Shown: positions 34,480 through 45,790, counted from the first letter of the stretch. The stretch: DNA of 64,000 nt from Polytrichum commune (GCA_950295325.1 OX485804.1:21512001-21576000), one strand, 5' to 3'. The notes: generated by a model not told the origin, from the sequence alone. Numbers and translations are program-made.

Positions 34480-37400
34480 ATCTAGAAAAAGGGTTGGGGG
34501 CTAGCTACCACTCTCCATCCGCATTTTTGATAATCTGATACCGGCTTAGCCATGCCATGCTTAGCATTAGTAGGCCCTGGGTCATTGCCTAGCCCGGGTG
34601 AGTGTACAACTAGGTTGATTTTAGGTGCTAGGGTGTACACCTAGATGGCCCCGACTGCACTTCCTCCAAAATGAAATTGATTTAAGAGTTTGGTTAGCCA
34701 TAAGGCCAATGAGAGCCAACTTTGCTACCCTCACACTCATGTGGGACCACTACCTCCCAACCTTAACTTAAAGCCGATGAATTATATGACGCATAGATTG
34801 TTGCAATGCATATTAGTTGGGCATAGTTAATCAAACCTACCAAAAGGAACTAGGTAGGTGGGAAATCCACTATTATAATAGACACTAGGACAGGTGGCAA
34901 GCCTCACACAAAGCCAATTACCCTCAAGTTAACACACCTCAACAATTAAGTAATGTTATGGGCATTATCAAACTTCAAATGCAATACATAAAACGCTTAC
35001 ATATGTCACCAAATGTTTTTGGAAGCCTTGAAACATCATCATCTAGATTAAAGCCCTATCGTATACCAAAATACCCGCATCAATGGGCATGATCAATTAT
35101 CAACAAAAATAAATGGAAGGATTTGGGTGAACCAACCCATACACTCGTTTCTTGTTGAATGCGTAAACCCTTGCCTCCAAGGAACCAGTGTACGGGTTGG
35201 TTCGCCCCAACCCCATGGAAGTCACTCTATATAAAAATGAGCAACCGCATGAGATAACTTAGTTGGTTTTTAGTTTATTGTATGTGTGCATGTGTGTGCA
35301 TGTGAAGTGAGAGATGGGAGGGAATTCAGTCCAAAGAAAATTTACTACAACCAACTGACATCCTATCATTATATAAATCTAGAATTTATTGTGCCTTACA
35401 AGTCATGCTATTTGTTTTGATTTTAGCCAATCATCCACTATTTAGCTCATCATCCAATATTTAGGGCCACTTCACACACAAGCCAAGAGCCGTGACCATG
35501 AAATTGTGAACATAGCTCAACATTTGAGTAATCTTATGTCACTTCATATGTTTCATAATAATTGAGTTGGACACAATTGGAATGAATGAATCACAAACAT
35601 ATAGAAGGCATGTATTTCTTTAGAACATAGATGGATGAAAGGCACACCCAAGCAAGCAACAATCTCCTCTTAGGTGTCATAGTGAAGGACATTTTTCATG
35701 TTAGTCACCATCGGATACTCTTGCAGAAGACTTTGTATAACTATGTCCCAGGGCAAACACTCTCCAAAAATTAGAAACTACGTGCAGCCAAAGATAAGGT
35801 TTTTTTTATTGATGATATCAAGAAATAAGCCCCACACAATATGTGACTTTGAGTTCAAAATAATGTAGGCCGTTATGAATTCCATGAAATCAACTTTATA
35901 TTATTTTAAAGATACCAAGGTATAAATCATATGTCATTGGTCCATGGTTATGTATTAAAAGCAATTCTATTGTTATGGAGTGCATATCTATTTATTGTAT
36001 GTTTTTTTTTGTATTGTGGATTTTTGAAATTGCTCGGTGCTAAACCGCATTGCAATGAATTATTGGCTCTGCCTTGTGAGATGGTTTTTGAAATAAGCCA
36101 ATGTTTGTCCTCAGTTGGATAACCAACTAGAATTGGCCACTTATGGAGGATAATCATAGGGCCCAACACTTTTGTGACAAGTTGCTTATTGATTTATAAT
36201 AAACATATGGTACATGAAAATCACCCACCCAACCTTTCAAAGTAATTGAAAGGCTTTATAAAATATGGACAATTAGAAAATTACCTAATTGAATTGGTCA
36301 TTTAACTGCTTGTCACCAAGGTAATACCCCCAAAACAATTATACCCTTGCTGCATGCGGTTCACATAAGTCACACTAAGTGTCAACCCCAATAACTATGT
36401 GACATGCTCCAAAAGGAAAAGGCACCCTTCTTTGACAACCAAATTTGGAGTTTCCAACTCTTTGCCACCCAATGAGGCTTGAAAAAAGTTGCACAACTAA
36501 CCCTTCAACCAAGTGATAAGTAAATCTAGACTTATGCATGAATTTTGGACATAAAGAGGTTTACAAAAACTAGTGTTAGATACACACTCAATGTCTTGTT
36601 GTAGCAAATTTTACTTGCATGCACATGAATGTGTTATTTGTGAAAAATACACATCTAGAGTGATTATTTGACCTTATTTTTCCTCAAAGTACTATGCAAA
36701 ATTTGGATTATCATCATGCTCATCAATCTCTTTTCCCGAATAATTGACTTTGCAATCTGCATGTCTCAATGACGTTCAAAATACCGTCTTTTTCTATTTA
36801 TTGTTAGTGACAAGTGTTTTGTCCATATTTACTCAATTCTTAGTTCTGTGTATGTTATTAGATGGGCCCATGTCGCCCTGGTCCTTTGCACCCGTACATA
36901 TGAGTCACCACTCCCTCTACCTTTCCAGAGTGGTGGGAAACAACGAGGCGACGTCCTCAGCACCACCGCTATGTTTCCATTGTATATTATAGATCTTCCA
37001 AGCCCAAAACACACATGCCCCTACTAATGATATCGCTCTAGTTACAATTTTGACTTGAAACCCATATGAGGGGTTTCTTGCGCTCAAATTGGCTCCTAGA
37101 ACGTGTTGTTTGAAGCTTGCCTCCCAACCATGGCGGCTACCTCAACACCTATAATATTGTATGTTGCCCTCCAAGGCCCCCCAAAAAGGCATCTAAATAC
37201 ATTTGTGGTTGTTCCCGATATTGTTTGGACATACATGAGGGGTTTTGTTTGGGCCACAAAATGGGATCCTAAAACGTGTTAAGATCCTTGCCTCCCAATT
37301 CCCCAAATGAAATTCTCCCATTTCAAAGTGTTATAATGGCTGCAAACTTGGGCTGAGACGGGGGTTTTTTAAGCACCCAATTGCGCTCCCAAACCTTGTC

Positions 37401-37703
37401 AAGGGAAGCCCAGTACCTCCCAATGGCACTAGACCCTAAACCCTAAACAATAGCACTAGACATTAGCCTTACCCCCTCTTATACTCTTACATTTGTTTTG
37501 CATTTTCTTACCCCATTGTCTAGTGCCATGGCTTCTATTGTTGGGAACCCATACCACATGTTTGTGTGCATTCACTGGCTTGTAGTTCAGGGACTGTAAA
37601 GGTCACTTAGTGCTACCATTGTGTAACATGAATTGTGAGAGTCCTACCCCCCCTTTTGTATATTATAGTTGCACATTTGCGCATAAAGTAATTATGTGAG
37701 TTA
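34480..37703. other. Unassigned, with small palindrome and repeat fragments
   Basis: No gene supported. 35125-35208 holds an imperfect inverted repeat with 22-bp arms (GGTGAACCAACCCATACACT against its complement). A Rep-E fragment (TTATGCATGAATTTTGGAC) is near 36535. An old SINE relative is possible at 36905-36975. Two telomere-like CCCTAAA units occur at 37433-37446, too few to mean a telomeric array. Confidence 0.35.
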
Positions 37704-38829
37704 GGCCCGGTTTACACTATGGACCATGAAGTCAGACCATGGAAGATGGCCTTTGTCAATGGTCCGAGTTTATGGTCCGACTTCCATGGTCCGACTTTAT
37801 AAAGAAATAGTTTTGAGAGCCTTGGGCCCCTCATTAGGTTTAAACCGAATATGAACCAAGAAGAATGACCATGCACCAAAAAGTGAAGGTGCTGATTTTT
37901 TTAATACATGCCCAAAAAGGGCAATTTTGAAAAAAGTCATTCAAGTTTGACCATCCTCTTGTCTTCTCTTGGGCGTCACTTGTCTTCACTTCTTGTTAAA
38001 TGTGTTGAAGATGTGGCTTGCAAATCTTCTCACAAAAACTTTTACAAAAAAAAATGAGCGATTTAATTTGTACATGTTCAATTTAAATTACATGTGACAT
38101 GTACCTTGTGTTGTCACTCAACTAAATAGGATATTTAGTGTCTAATTATATTTGACAGTGTTATGACCCTACCTTGCTCAACACTAAAGTTCAATTCTTT
38201 GATGATTAGTGCTAGAAGATTTCCCATTGCGGGTTTTTTGACCACCCTGATCTACAGTCACTAAACGACTACAATTTTTTATTTTTTATTTTGCAATTAT
38301 AATTTTTCAAAATTTTTGGGGCATGTAATTTATTGTTGGAAAGATTATTCTAAGACCTTTCCAATGGTATATTACAAGCCCCCAAATTCCAAACATTGCA
38401 GTTGGTAGAGAAAAAAAAAACAAATCTACACTCAAATTCTAGAGTTTTAGATGTCCCACGTTGTTTGGTGAAACACATGGGAGCCGGTTTAAGGGGTAGG
38501 GTAATGTATGTCTCATGGGCTATGATATGATTAACGCACATAGAGGATAGATTCATTAAATTTTTAATAAAATGGCATTTATTTGCCATGGGCCCTTGTC
38601 GTTTCCTACCAGACCGCCTCTCTTGCCTCTCTCATTGCAAAACCTGTTGGACCATGTTAGTGCATTTATTAGGACTTAAAAATTATATTTTGGGGACCTC
38701 GACCTTCTAGACCCTCTGATATTTTTTTCCTTAGTGTAAACCGAAGTTGTCCCGGGACAACTTCAGCAACCAATCAGTTGCCTTGCAAAGCCTTGGTCCA
38801 ACTTCATGGTCCATAGTGTAAACCGGCCC
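37704..38829. mobile_element. PIF/Harbinger-like element, copy 2, TTA duplication
   Basis: 1126 bp starting GGCCCGGTTTACACTATGG and ending CCATAGTGTAAACCGGCCC, flanked by TTA (37701-37703 and 38830-38832). Terminal repeats extend over GGACCATGAAGT. Compared with 33897-34476 the centre has about 550 extra bases (roughly 37975-38545), with no transposase ORF that I can recognise. That central block is either extra ancestral sequence lost in the short copy or a later insertion. Confidence 0.85.
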
Positions 38830-38832
38830 TTA

Positions 38833-39274
38833 GTGGATGTTAGCCTAGCTGAGAGCAGAACTGACTTTTGGATGATGATGTTTCGAACACCTACCAAGGA
38901 GGAGGACAAAAATGCTAAGTTAATCCAAATCAACACCTAAATGGGAGTCACAGACCCCAAATTAGACTATTCAGGTTATATTAGGATAAATGAGCAACTA
39001 ACCAATAGGAAGCGGGCTTCTACCATAGCCTCCATAATAGATGCTAGGATACGAAGTCCAAATTGGGGCCTTTGCCTCGATTTGTGTATCTTTAAGGGTA
39101 AGGGAAGATAGTTTTAAGATGCTTAAGTGTTTTCATGTGTGCAATGTGTTTCATTGTGGTGTTCTGTGGTCATCATATGGGGAGTTTGGCATGGGTCTCA
39201 AATGGTCTACTTTTTTATACTTGTCCACTTCTTATGTGATGTTAAACACGTGATTGATAAGAGATGGTCAACAT
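38833..39274. other. No recognisable feature
   Basis: The short open frame at 39041-39253 (+) has no motif. Nothing is supported. Confidence 0.3.
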
Positions 39275-39555
39275 ATCCAAATCAAGGCTGCAACCACTTT
39301 CCTCATGATTTTGTGGGTTGATCATGTGAATATCTTGTTCATTATCAAAGTGAGGTTTCTTGTGTTGTTTAATTGGTCATATAGGTTCCCCAATTATGTC
39401 AATTATTGAGTCCGTTATGATTATCATGTTTTTAGTATGGTGCAATCTCTTTTGAACATGTTTGTTTTTGGTAACTGTTACACCTAATCCCATACCACTC
39501 AAATCTATGTGTTTGATTAAGATAAGCAACCAAATTTGGCATGTTCACCTTATTT
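39275..39555 (+). repeat. Dispersed repeat Rep-B, copy 3
   Basis: Shares in order CAAATCAAGGC, TTCATTATCAAAG, GGTCATATAGGTTCCCCAA, TTATTGAG, CACACCTAATCCCATACCA and CAAATCTATGTGT with 26900-27190 and 43035-43333. Confidence 0.6.
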
Positions 39556-39758
39556 GGTATGCAAATGTGCCTCTAGTTTATATTTGGGAGACGGCAAGGT
39601 TTGTTTTGTGCAATAGTGTGATGAAGGAAATAACCTAATATGTAGACAAGTCATAATTAAATGAAAATGAAATTGATTTCAAAGTCCGGGAGGCCTAAAG
39701 GTTGATGAAACATTGATGCATAGGTTTCTCGTGCAGCTTGATTGTGACTTATATGCGG

Positions 39759-40099
39759 CTCAGGGGGGGCAGTGTGTTAAAAAGTTAAGGATATAGGTGC
39801 GAACAACCATTATTTTACAGGGGGTATTACTTTAAATTCTCCTTTTTTTTTCACATGCTATCATTATAAAATTTTCTACTTTAGGTTAATAGAAAAATGG
39901 CTTGCATTACTTATAATTCCAAATTACCTATTATTCCATACCCTATAGTACTTTAAAGATGTCCAGTGCCATTTTTGATACCCTATATTACTCTTGAGTC
40001 CATTTATAATTTTTTGTTCCCATGTTTTTAAAATGCCCTATCATTTGTTCGCACGTATATTGCTACTCCAACCAATGACTACCCCCCCCCCCCCCCGAG
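39759..40099. mobile_element. hAT-type MITE, copy 2, with 8-bp target duplication
   Basis: 341 bp starting CTCAGGGGGGGCAGTG and ending in a C run plus GAG, flanked by ATATGCGG at 39751-39758 and 40100-40107. Inverted relative to 22208-22542 and similar over its whole length (for example GGTGCGAACAACCATTATT, CCAAATTACCTATTATTCC). The different 8-bp duplication shows an independent insertion of the same family. Confidence 0.9.
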
Positions 40100-40135
40100 A
40101 TATGCGGTTTTATGCTCGCCTTTTGGGGCCAATGT

Positions 40136-40162
40136 TTCTATCTATCTATCTATCTATCTATA
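40136..40162 (+). repeat. TCTA microsatellite
   Basis: Six to seven TCTA units. The same unit forms the tail of the SINE at 21391-21413, and the bases just before it (GGGGCCAATGTTTCTATC) resemble the SINE 3' end. It may be the tail of a SINE copy broken by the hAT MITE next to it. Confidence 0.6.
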
Positions 40163-40504
40163 TGTCAATCTATCAATGCCTTGGCAAGGAAGTGGAGCCA
40201 AGGTATAAGTAAAATTAAGGCAAGTACAAATTACTAATGAAATTTTATTTTCATAAAGCCATGATAATATTTGCCGATGAACACAATAATCTCCAACTTT
40301 GTTAATAAGTAAGATATTCATACACGAGTTCCAAAAATCATGAGGAAAGTAGCTATGGCCTCAATTATATAGATATTCTAATCATCTAGTATCAAATGTG
40401 TGCTACATATCCGAGGAGAAAGGGGCTAGTCGAAAAAAGTAACCATTTAAGACTCATCTACCTTATGTGTCAAATGAGTGCGAACAATATCGATGTGTGC
40501 CACC

Positions 40505-40539
<35 letters not shown>

Positions 40540-41964
40540 TCTAGTGCTGGAGTGAATGAGGGATGCTTCACCTTGATCATATCCTGAGCTCATGAATAAT
40601 TGATTAGGAAAGTGCACCAACTATCGTCAAAGTATCACCAACAATGCATAATGGACACTAATATGCATAGTCAACATAATTAGTTGTATTCTACCATGTT
40701 GATGTAAATGTCTTTGATCTTGATGTAGGTGTTACTATTTCTTAAAGTAACAATTTATGGGCTCTACATAGTGTTCAATGTTTTCACCTTTCCCGTTGGG
40801 AGGTGCTATGAATATCTACCCACTCTAAGCTGTCTAGAATGGAGACTAAGTGCTCTACAAGCTAGGCTATGGAGGAAAGTCTTAAAATTTACTTCAATTC
40901 TTTTAAAAGACTGGAAGCTTCTAAAAGTACTTTAAATATTCTGGAAGACTAGAAGCTTCCAATTCTCCTTTAACACAATAGGACTCTTGAAACATTTTCA
41001 GTGGTCCTCATTTGATAAATATAATCTTAGGTCACATCAAAATGAAACAAAGGCATTTTGGACATTGAAGTTGTTGGATGTCTAACTCATCCAACCAACA
41101 AAGGTACGCAAGTTTGCTTAAAAAATATGCATGACAATGAAATAAAGTTTTTTCTATCTACACATACCTATAGAACAACATAATTCACAAAGAACATTAC
41201 TATGGTAAAAGTGGTTTTGGCTTAAATTAACCTTTTAGTTTCAACTTAGTTTAGGATCTACATCCTTCTAAGTCTATAACACCCATGACGCACACACTTT
41301 GTAGTAACTTTGGCTCAAAGGCTCCATGTTTTGACAATTATACTTGGATCCTTATTATCTATGATGAACTTATCACAATATAAAGGCATACCATTTTTCT
41401 TGTTCATTTTCCCACGATTTGTCCACCTAAAGTCATCATCATACTCACAAAAGTAATAACAACTTGAGAAATGGTCATTTTGGCAACATGAAGAATTCAA
41501 ATTGAAGTATGAAGAATGATTGTCATGCGTGGTAGGAATGTTGATAGGTATATGTTCTGCAAGTAAACTTATATTAGTGGACACCATAATCAATTAGCCA
41601 TGAATATCCTTAGACAAATTTTAATAAAAAATGCATTCTACAACCTACCTTCATCTACATCCCAAAACTAAGGCAATTTTAATCGATTCTCTAATGTATT
41701 TTATGCTTCTGATAAGGTATCCGATTGAAGAAATAAATTGAAATTAAAATGTGAACATGGTCATGTACATCGTACAATGTAACATACAATTTCTTGCGTC
41801 CTTCACACAATATCTATTGTTTTATGCCACCAAAATATGTATAATATATTAAATATAATATATAGTTCAATTTGAATCTATCTATGACTATATACATTTC
41901 ATGTCTTACAAATATATTGGCCTACTTGGTGGAAAGCAATTGAATAAATATTTTCTTTTAAACT
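40163..41964. other. Unassigned, with a GA microsatellite
   Basis: A GA run of 16 units lies at 40506-40537. Open frames at 40729-40935 (+) and 41315-41593 (-) show no motif. Nothing else is supported. Confidence 0.4.
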
Positions 41965-42215
41965 AGGATTTAAGCATATTTAGATATATGCATGAATTTT
42001 GGGCAATTCCAACTGTCAATATGATGTACACTAGATTGCAAAACTACACAAATGTGGTGGTTGGTGAACATGAAATGCAAACATTTGAAGTTATAATTGT
42101 TGTGTTGTTACTTTGGTTATTGTTGTTTGATGTGTTTGTCCCCACAAGTGCACATCTTTTGTTGTTTTTGGACAAGTGGTTTGTTCAAATATACTTAAAT
42201 GTCAAATTTTATATG
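41965..42215 (+). repeat. Dispersed repeat Rep-E, copy 2
   Basis: Partner of 3145-3385 (see there). Same strand, gap-free over most of its length, open in the same frame. Confidence 0.6.
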
Positions 42216-43034
42216 GTATGTCAATGACATTTGACCTCATTAGCTTGAAATGATTAAATACCTAAGCCATATGATTAGATACCTTTGTGCTATGTGCTCA
42301 AAATTTGTTAAACCATTCTAAGCTCAATAGTCAATATAATTGGGAGATCTTATGTAGTGCCTTCTAATGGCCCATTGTTAGTGGACTTTGATAATGCATA
42401 ACAGTTTGAGTTTGGCTCTAAAACCCTTTGGAAAATTTTAGGAATTGATCTTGGCTTCTTCAAATACATTTGTGGACGCACATAAATGTCAACTTCGCGA
42501 CTCCAATCACTTTAACATAATAAGCATCAAAATGTCTTATTTGAAAATATTGAAATCTAAGACATGATGAACATGTGCAATTGGAGTGTGTGGATTACTG
42601 TACATATGAAGGCAGATTGGTGAACGTCATCTACTATTTTGGCCATATATCGTTTGGTGCACGTTATTTTTCATATTTTGTGAGCATTTGTTCATTACCA
42701 AAAAACTGTAACCTGACAACTTAGGGCTTGTGACAACCAATACAACCCCAAGAGCTGTGATCTAACCATTTATACTAAAATTGAAAGCATTGGAACCCTT
42801 TATAACTTGTAATCTCAGAATCTGCATCAAAAACTCCAATATAGTCTAGTGAGATTAACTTGAGAAGAATCGACCATAAACCTATAATGGATGGATTTGA
42901 ACCACACCTATAACATGGTTGCTTTTTCATAAGTAAATAACTTACATAAGGTAGATTGATCTTCATGACTACTTATATGACTACCCCAATATTCCTAGGA
43001 TATGGCACATGCAATTAAACAAGAATTTGCTTAG
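42216..43034. other. Unassigned, with weak Rep-D match
   Basis: 42795-42960 has a weak match to the second half of Rep-D (AGTCTAGTGAGATTAACTTGA). No gene is supported. Confidence 0.3.
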
Positions 43035-43333
43035 CAACTTCAAATCGAGGCCTTATCCACTTCCCTCATAGATTTTGGAACTCATATAAATAACTCACTC
43101 ATTATCCAAGTAAAGATTTTCGTGCTCATTAAACGATCGTGTAGACTAAGTCCCTCCAATTATGTTGACTATTGAGCCTAGAATGATTATCAAATTTCGA
43201 GCACGTTGTCCACTCTCTTTTAGATTCACATGTCTTTTGGGTATCCATGCTTGGAGTCACACCTACTAACCACATATCACTCAAATGCAGGTGTTCTTGT
43301 AAGGAAAGTAATTGAACAAGGGTTGTGTACCAA
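43035..43333 (+). repeat. Dispersed repeat Rep-B, copy 4
   Basis: Shares TTCAAATCGAGGCC, CACTCATTATCCAAG, TCCAATTATGTTGACTATTG, ACACCTACTAACCACATA and CACTCAAATGCAGGTGTT with the other copies. It directly abuts Rep-A copy 3. Confidence 0.6.
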
Positions 43334-43334
43334 T

Positions 43335-43490
43335 GAACAGGGAGAACCGGTCGCTAGTTAGAGATGAACCGGGTTAAGTTCAAGAAATAACCGGTTGAAG
43401 CTCAAGACTTTAGGAGAATCACCAGACATTTTAGAAGAATATATGGAATATACCTCAAATCGATAAGAAAAACTGAAAGATGTCAAAATA
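43335..43490 (+). repeat. Rep-A, copy 3, 3' truncated
   Basis: Starts GAACAGGGAGAACCGGTCGC and follows Rep-A through GATAAGAAAAACTGAAAGATG. The last third with ATCTCAACCGG is missing. Confidence 0.7.
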
Positions 43491-43631
43491 ATTTACGCCA
43501 CTTAATAGAAGAAGCTCAGGAGATAATCCTCACTGAGCCATCTCTGCATGGGTTTCAGTGCAAGTAAGCTCAGCTTTTGCAGACTGTACTCCAGCCCAGT
43601 TGACAAGGAGACCTTTTCAGACTGCACCCAT

Positions 43632-43661
43632 GCCTTGCCTTGCCTTGCCTTGCCTTGCCTT
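43632..43661 (+). repeat. GCCTT pentanucleotide repeat
   Basis: About six GCCTT units, some 70 bp upstream of a TATA box. Confidence 0.8.
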
Positions 43662-43730
43662 GGCCAGGACGCACAGGAGGGTGCTGGCAGCGGAAGCTAC
43701 TGCCTTTGTGTTCGTTAGGATCCAACTTCT

Positions 43731-43737
43731 TATAAAG
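43731..43737 (+). promoter_or_regulatory. Candidate TATA box upstream of the hairpin cluster
   Basis: TATAAAG preceded by CCAACTTCT and followed by a GC-richer leader (GGAGGCAGCAG..). It is the best TATA match upstream of the hairpins and lies 809 bp before the first one. If used, transcription would start near 43760-43765. Plant MIRNA genes usually have Pol II TATA promoters, so the placement is reasonable, but no transcript evidence exists here. Confidence 0.4.
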
Positions 43738-44539
43738 GAGGCAGCAGTTTGAGATTGGGAACAGAACTTGTCTCTCCGGATCTCCCTTGCCTCACGCTGG
43801 TCTCCAAGTTATGAGTGAGCTCCGGCCTCTTTAGTTCCTAGCCTTGCTAGCTGTGGGCTTCGTCCATGTGCACATTTGTTTAGGCTGCAAGAAGATAGAC
43901 AGAATTTTGCTTGTGACTGTAGCTTCTCCTTTTGCTACCTTCAGACTTGCATCCTTACAGTCTTGGGCTTCGGCTTTGCCTAATGGCTACCCAGGCAGCT
44001 CACCACCAGTCTCTAAGCTTAGATGTGAGAGGAGTTGTAGTTATGAGGATGTGTGGGTTCTCTCAACTTTCAGGAGTGGTTGTGGATAGTCATGGCTGAA
44101 ATGTTTTTACTTTAAAGCACACTTAGGCTCTGGTCAGCAGTGTCTTAGAAATTATGATGTGTAGGTGAATACCTGATTTTGCAAAGGTTGTTTAATATGT
44201 GCATTGTGTGTGCACCTTTTTCTACTTGCTCATAATCGTCCAAAAATGGCCGCTCCTGTTAGTCTATCTTATTATTTTGTCTACTTGGCCACTCCTTGTC
44301 AAACACTGTCAATGCTTTTATTTACATGTGAGGTCACTTAAGGTGCTACATTGATAAATGCAGGTACATGACATGTCATTGTGAATCCAGAGCCAAATTT
44401 GAGAGTCACGTAACCTCCAAAGCTTGGGGTCCCCAGTGAGCAGCCACCAAGTGATCCAACAAGTAAGGCGCTCCATCTATTCTCTAGCTTTTCCTAACCA
44501 CATCTGCACTCTGCATTTACAAATGTATTGTCTAAACAC

Positions 44540-44674
44540 TGGTAGAAAAGTGGTAGCCAAACACAAGGTTCCAAGCAACATGCTTGTAAACTTGACATGC
44601 CAAATCTTGACCCTCGTAGATATGTCGCAAGCATGTTGTTTGGAACCTGTTATTTGGCTATCACTTTTCTACCA
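44540..44674 (+). ncRNA. Candidate MIRNA hairpin 1
   Basis: A 47-nt left arm (44540-44586) pairs with a 47-nt right arm (44628-44674) across a 41-nt loop. By hand 42 of 47 positions are complementary, and some of the five mismatches become G:U pairs. The right arm contains GGAACCTGTTATTTGGCTAT, homologous to the right arms of the three hairpins downstream. Length, arm pairing and low bulge content fit a plant miRNA precursor. The 150-codon frame crossing it is rejected as coding because the arms must mirror each other. The plus strand is assumed from the TATA box; a palindrome cannot settle strand. Confidence 0.6.
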
Positions 44675-45030
44675 AGCCAAGGTGACAAGTGTGAAAGAAG
44701 TCGGGCCAGAGTCCAACTTTTTGCAGATCCATCTAAAACTGAGGTCTCAATATATCCTACTTTTGGGGGATGTATTATACCATACTGAAACTTCTTCCAA
44801 AGTCCAAGTACTAGCAGTTCAGATGCAGATTTTTCTTATTCATGCCCTACTCCAATGTATATCAATTATGAAATGATTACGACTGTTATATTTAAGCCCA
44901 AGTGCTCCCCTTAACTCAACCTGCAAGCTTGAGAAGTCCAGTAAAACATTTTGATTCCGTTTGGGTGACTGTGTAACCTTTTGGTTTGTTCGTTATGTGT
45001 CATACAGATATGTTGGAAGCGCTGGAGAAA

Positions 45031-45146
45031 TTGACACTAGTAAAAAGGAGGTAGTCGAACAACATGTTTCAAACAACATGGTTGTAGTATGTTGCAAGCA
45101 TAGTATCGGAACCTGTTGTCCGACTACCTCCTCTCTACTCGTGTCA
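45031..45146 (+). ncRNA. Candidate MIRNA hairpin 2
   Basis: Arms begin TTGACACTAGTA and end GTGTCAA. The central stem GGAGGTAGTCG pairs with CGACTACCTCC, and the stem extends about 39-40 bp before a loop of about 36 nt. Candidate mature sequence on the 3' arm lies at about 45104-45125 (TATCGGAACCTGTTGTCCGA..). From memory, the 14 bases CATCGGAATCTGTT at the start of pine miR947 differ from hairpin 3 at one base and from this one at two. Confidence 0.6.
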
Positions 45147-45319
45147 AGTCCACGTGAGAGTCATCCTCAAAGTTTGTGGTAAAGTACTATAAAAAGGCAA
45201 TTGGTTACATTTTAGGTGTTTCAAGGTCCAGTGGACATTTTGATTCCATTAAGGTGATTGTGCAACCTTTTGGTTTGTTTGTTATGTGTCATACAGATAT
45301 GCTGGAAGCGCTGGAGAAA

Positions 45320-45436
45320 TTGACACTAGTAGAAAGGAGGTAGTCGAACAACATGTTTCAAACAACATGGTTGTAGTATGTTGCAAGCATAGCATCGGAA
45401 CCTGTTGTCCGACTACCTCCTCTCTACTTGTGTCAA
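45320..45436 (+). ncRNA. Candidate MIRNA hairpin 3
   Basis: Almost the same as hairpin 2, with arms TTGACACTAGTAGAAAGG.. and ..CTACTTGTGTCAA. Its candidate mature 3'-arm segment at about 45393-45414 starts CATCGGAACCTGTTGTCC, the closest of the four to the remembered miR947 start. Compensating changes are few because units 2 and 3 are recent copies. Confidence 0.6.
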
Positions 45437-45615
45437 GTCCACGTGAGAGTCATCCTCAAAGTTTGTGGCAAGTACTATAAAAAGGCAATTGGTTTCATTT
45501 TAGGTGTTCCAAAGTCCAGTGGACATTTTGATTCCATTAAGGTGATTGTGCAACCTTTTGGTTTGTTTGTTATGCATCATACAAGTATGCTGAAAGCACT
45601 GGAGAAATTGACAAC

Positions 45616-45718
45616 TTGACACTAGTAAAAAGGAGGTAGTGGAACAACATGGTTGTAATATGTTGCAAGCATATTATTGGAACCTGTTGTCCGACTACCT
45701 CCTTTCTACTGGTGTCAA
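45616..45718 (+). ncRNA. Candidate MIRNA hairpin 4
   Basis: Arms TTGACACTAGTAAAAAGG.. and ..CTACTGGTGTCAA with the shared stem GGAGGTAGT / ACTACCTCC. The loop is about 14 nt shorter than in hairpin 3. The 3'-arm core GGAACCTGTTGTCCGACTAC is identical in hairpins 2 to 4, while flanking bases differ. Confidence 0.55.
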
Positions 45719-45790
45719 ATCCACGTGAGAATCATCCTCAAAGTTTGTGGTAAGTACTATAGAAAAGGCATTTGGTTATATTTTAGGTGT

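Larger units (their letters stand above)
44948..45790 (+). repeat. Tandem array of three units of about 288 bp, each with a hairpin
   Basis: Unit starts at 44948, 45237 and 45524 (ATTTTGATTCC), giving periods of 289 and 287 bp. Each unit contains CAACCTTTTGGTTTGTT, CTGGAGAAATTGACAC, the hairpin, AGTCCACGTGAGAGTCATCC and TTTTAGGTGTT. Units 1 and 2 are nearly identical; unit 3 has a shortened loop and a small insertion. The array follows hairpin 1, whose flank also ends with GTCCAGTAAAACATTTTG, suggesting that all four descend from one ancestral unit. Confidence 0.9.

Noticed and set aside
37433-37446. Telomere-like CCCTAAA units
   Set aside because: Only two units, far too few for an interstitial telomere array.
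44424-44876. 150-codon open frame on the plus strand
   Set aside because: It spans hairpin 1, whose mirrored arms constrain the sequence, and the peptide has no motif. The open frame is best explained as chance.
44948-45790. CRISPR-like array
   Set aside because: Units are 288 bp, contain hairpins, have no spacer structure, and the genome is eukaryotic.
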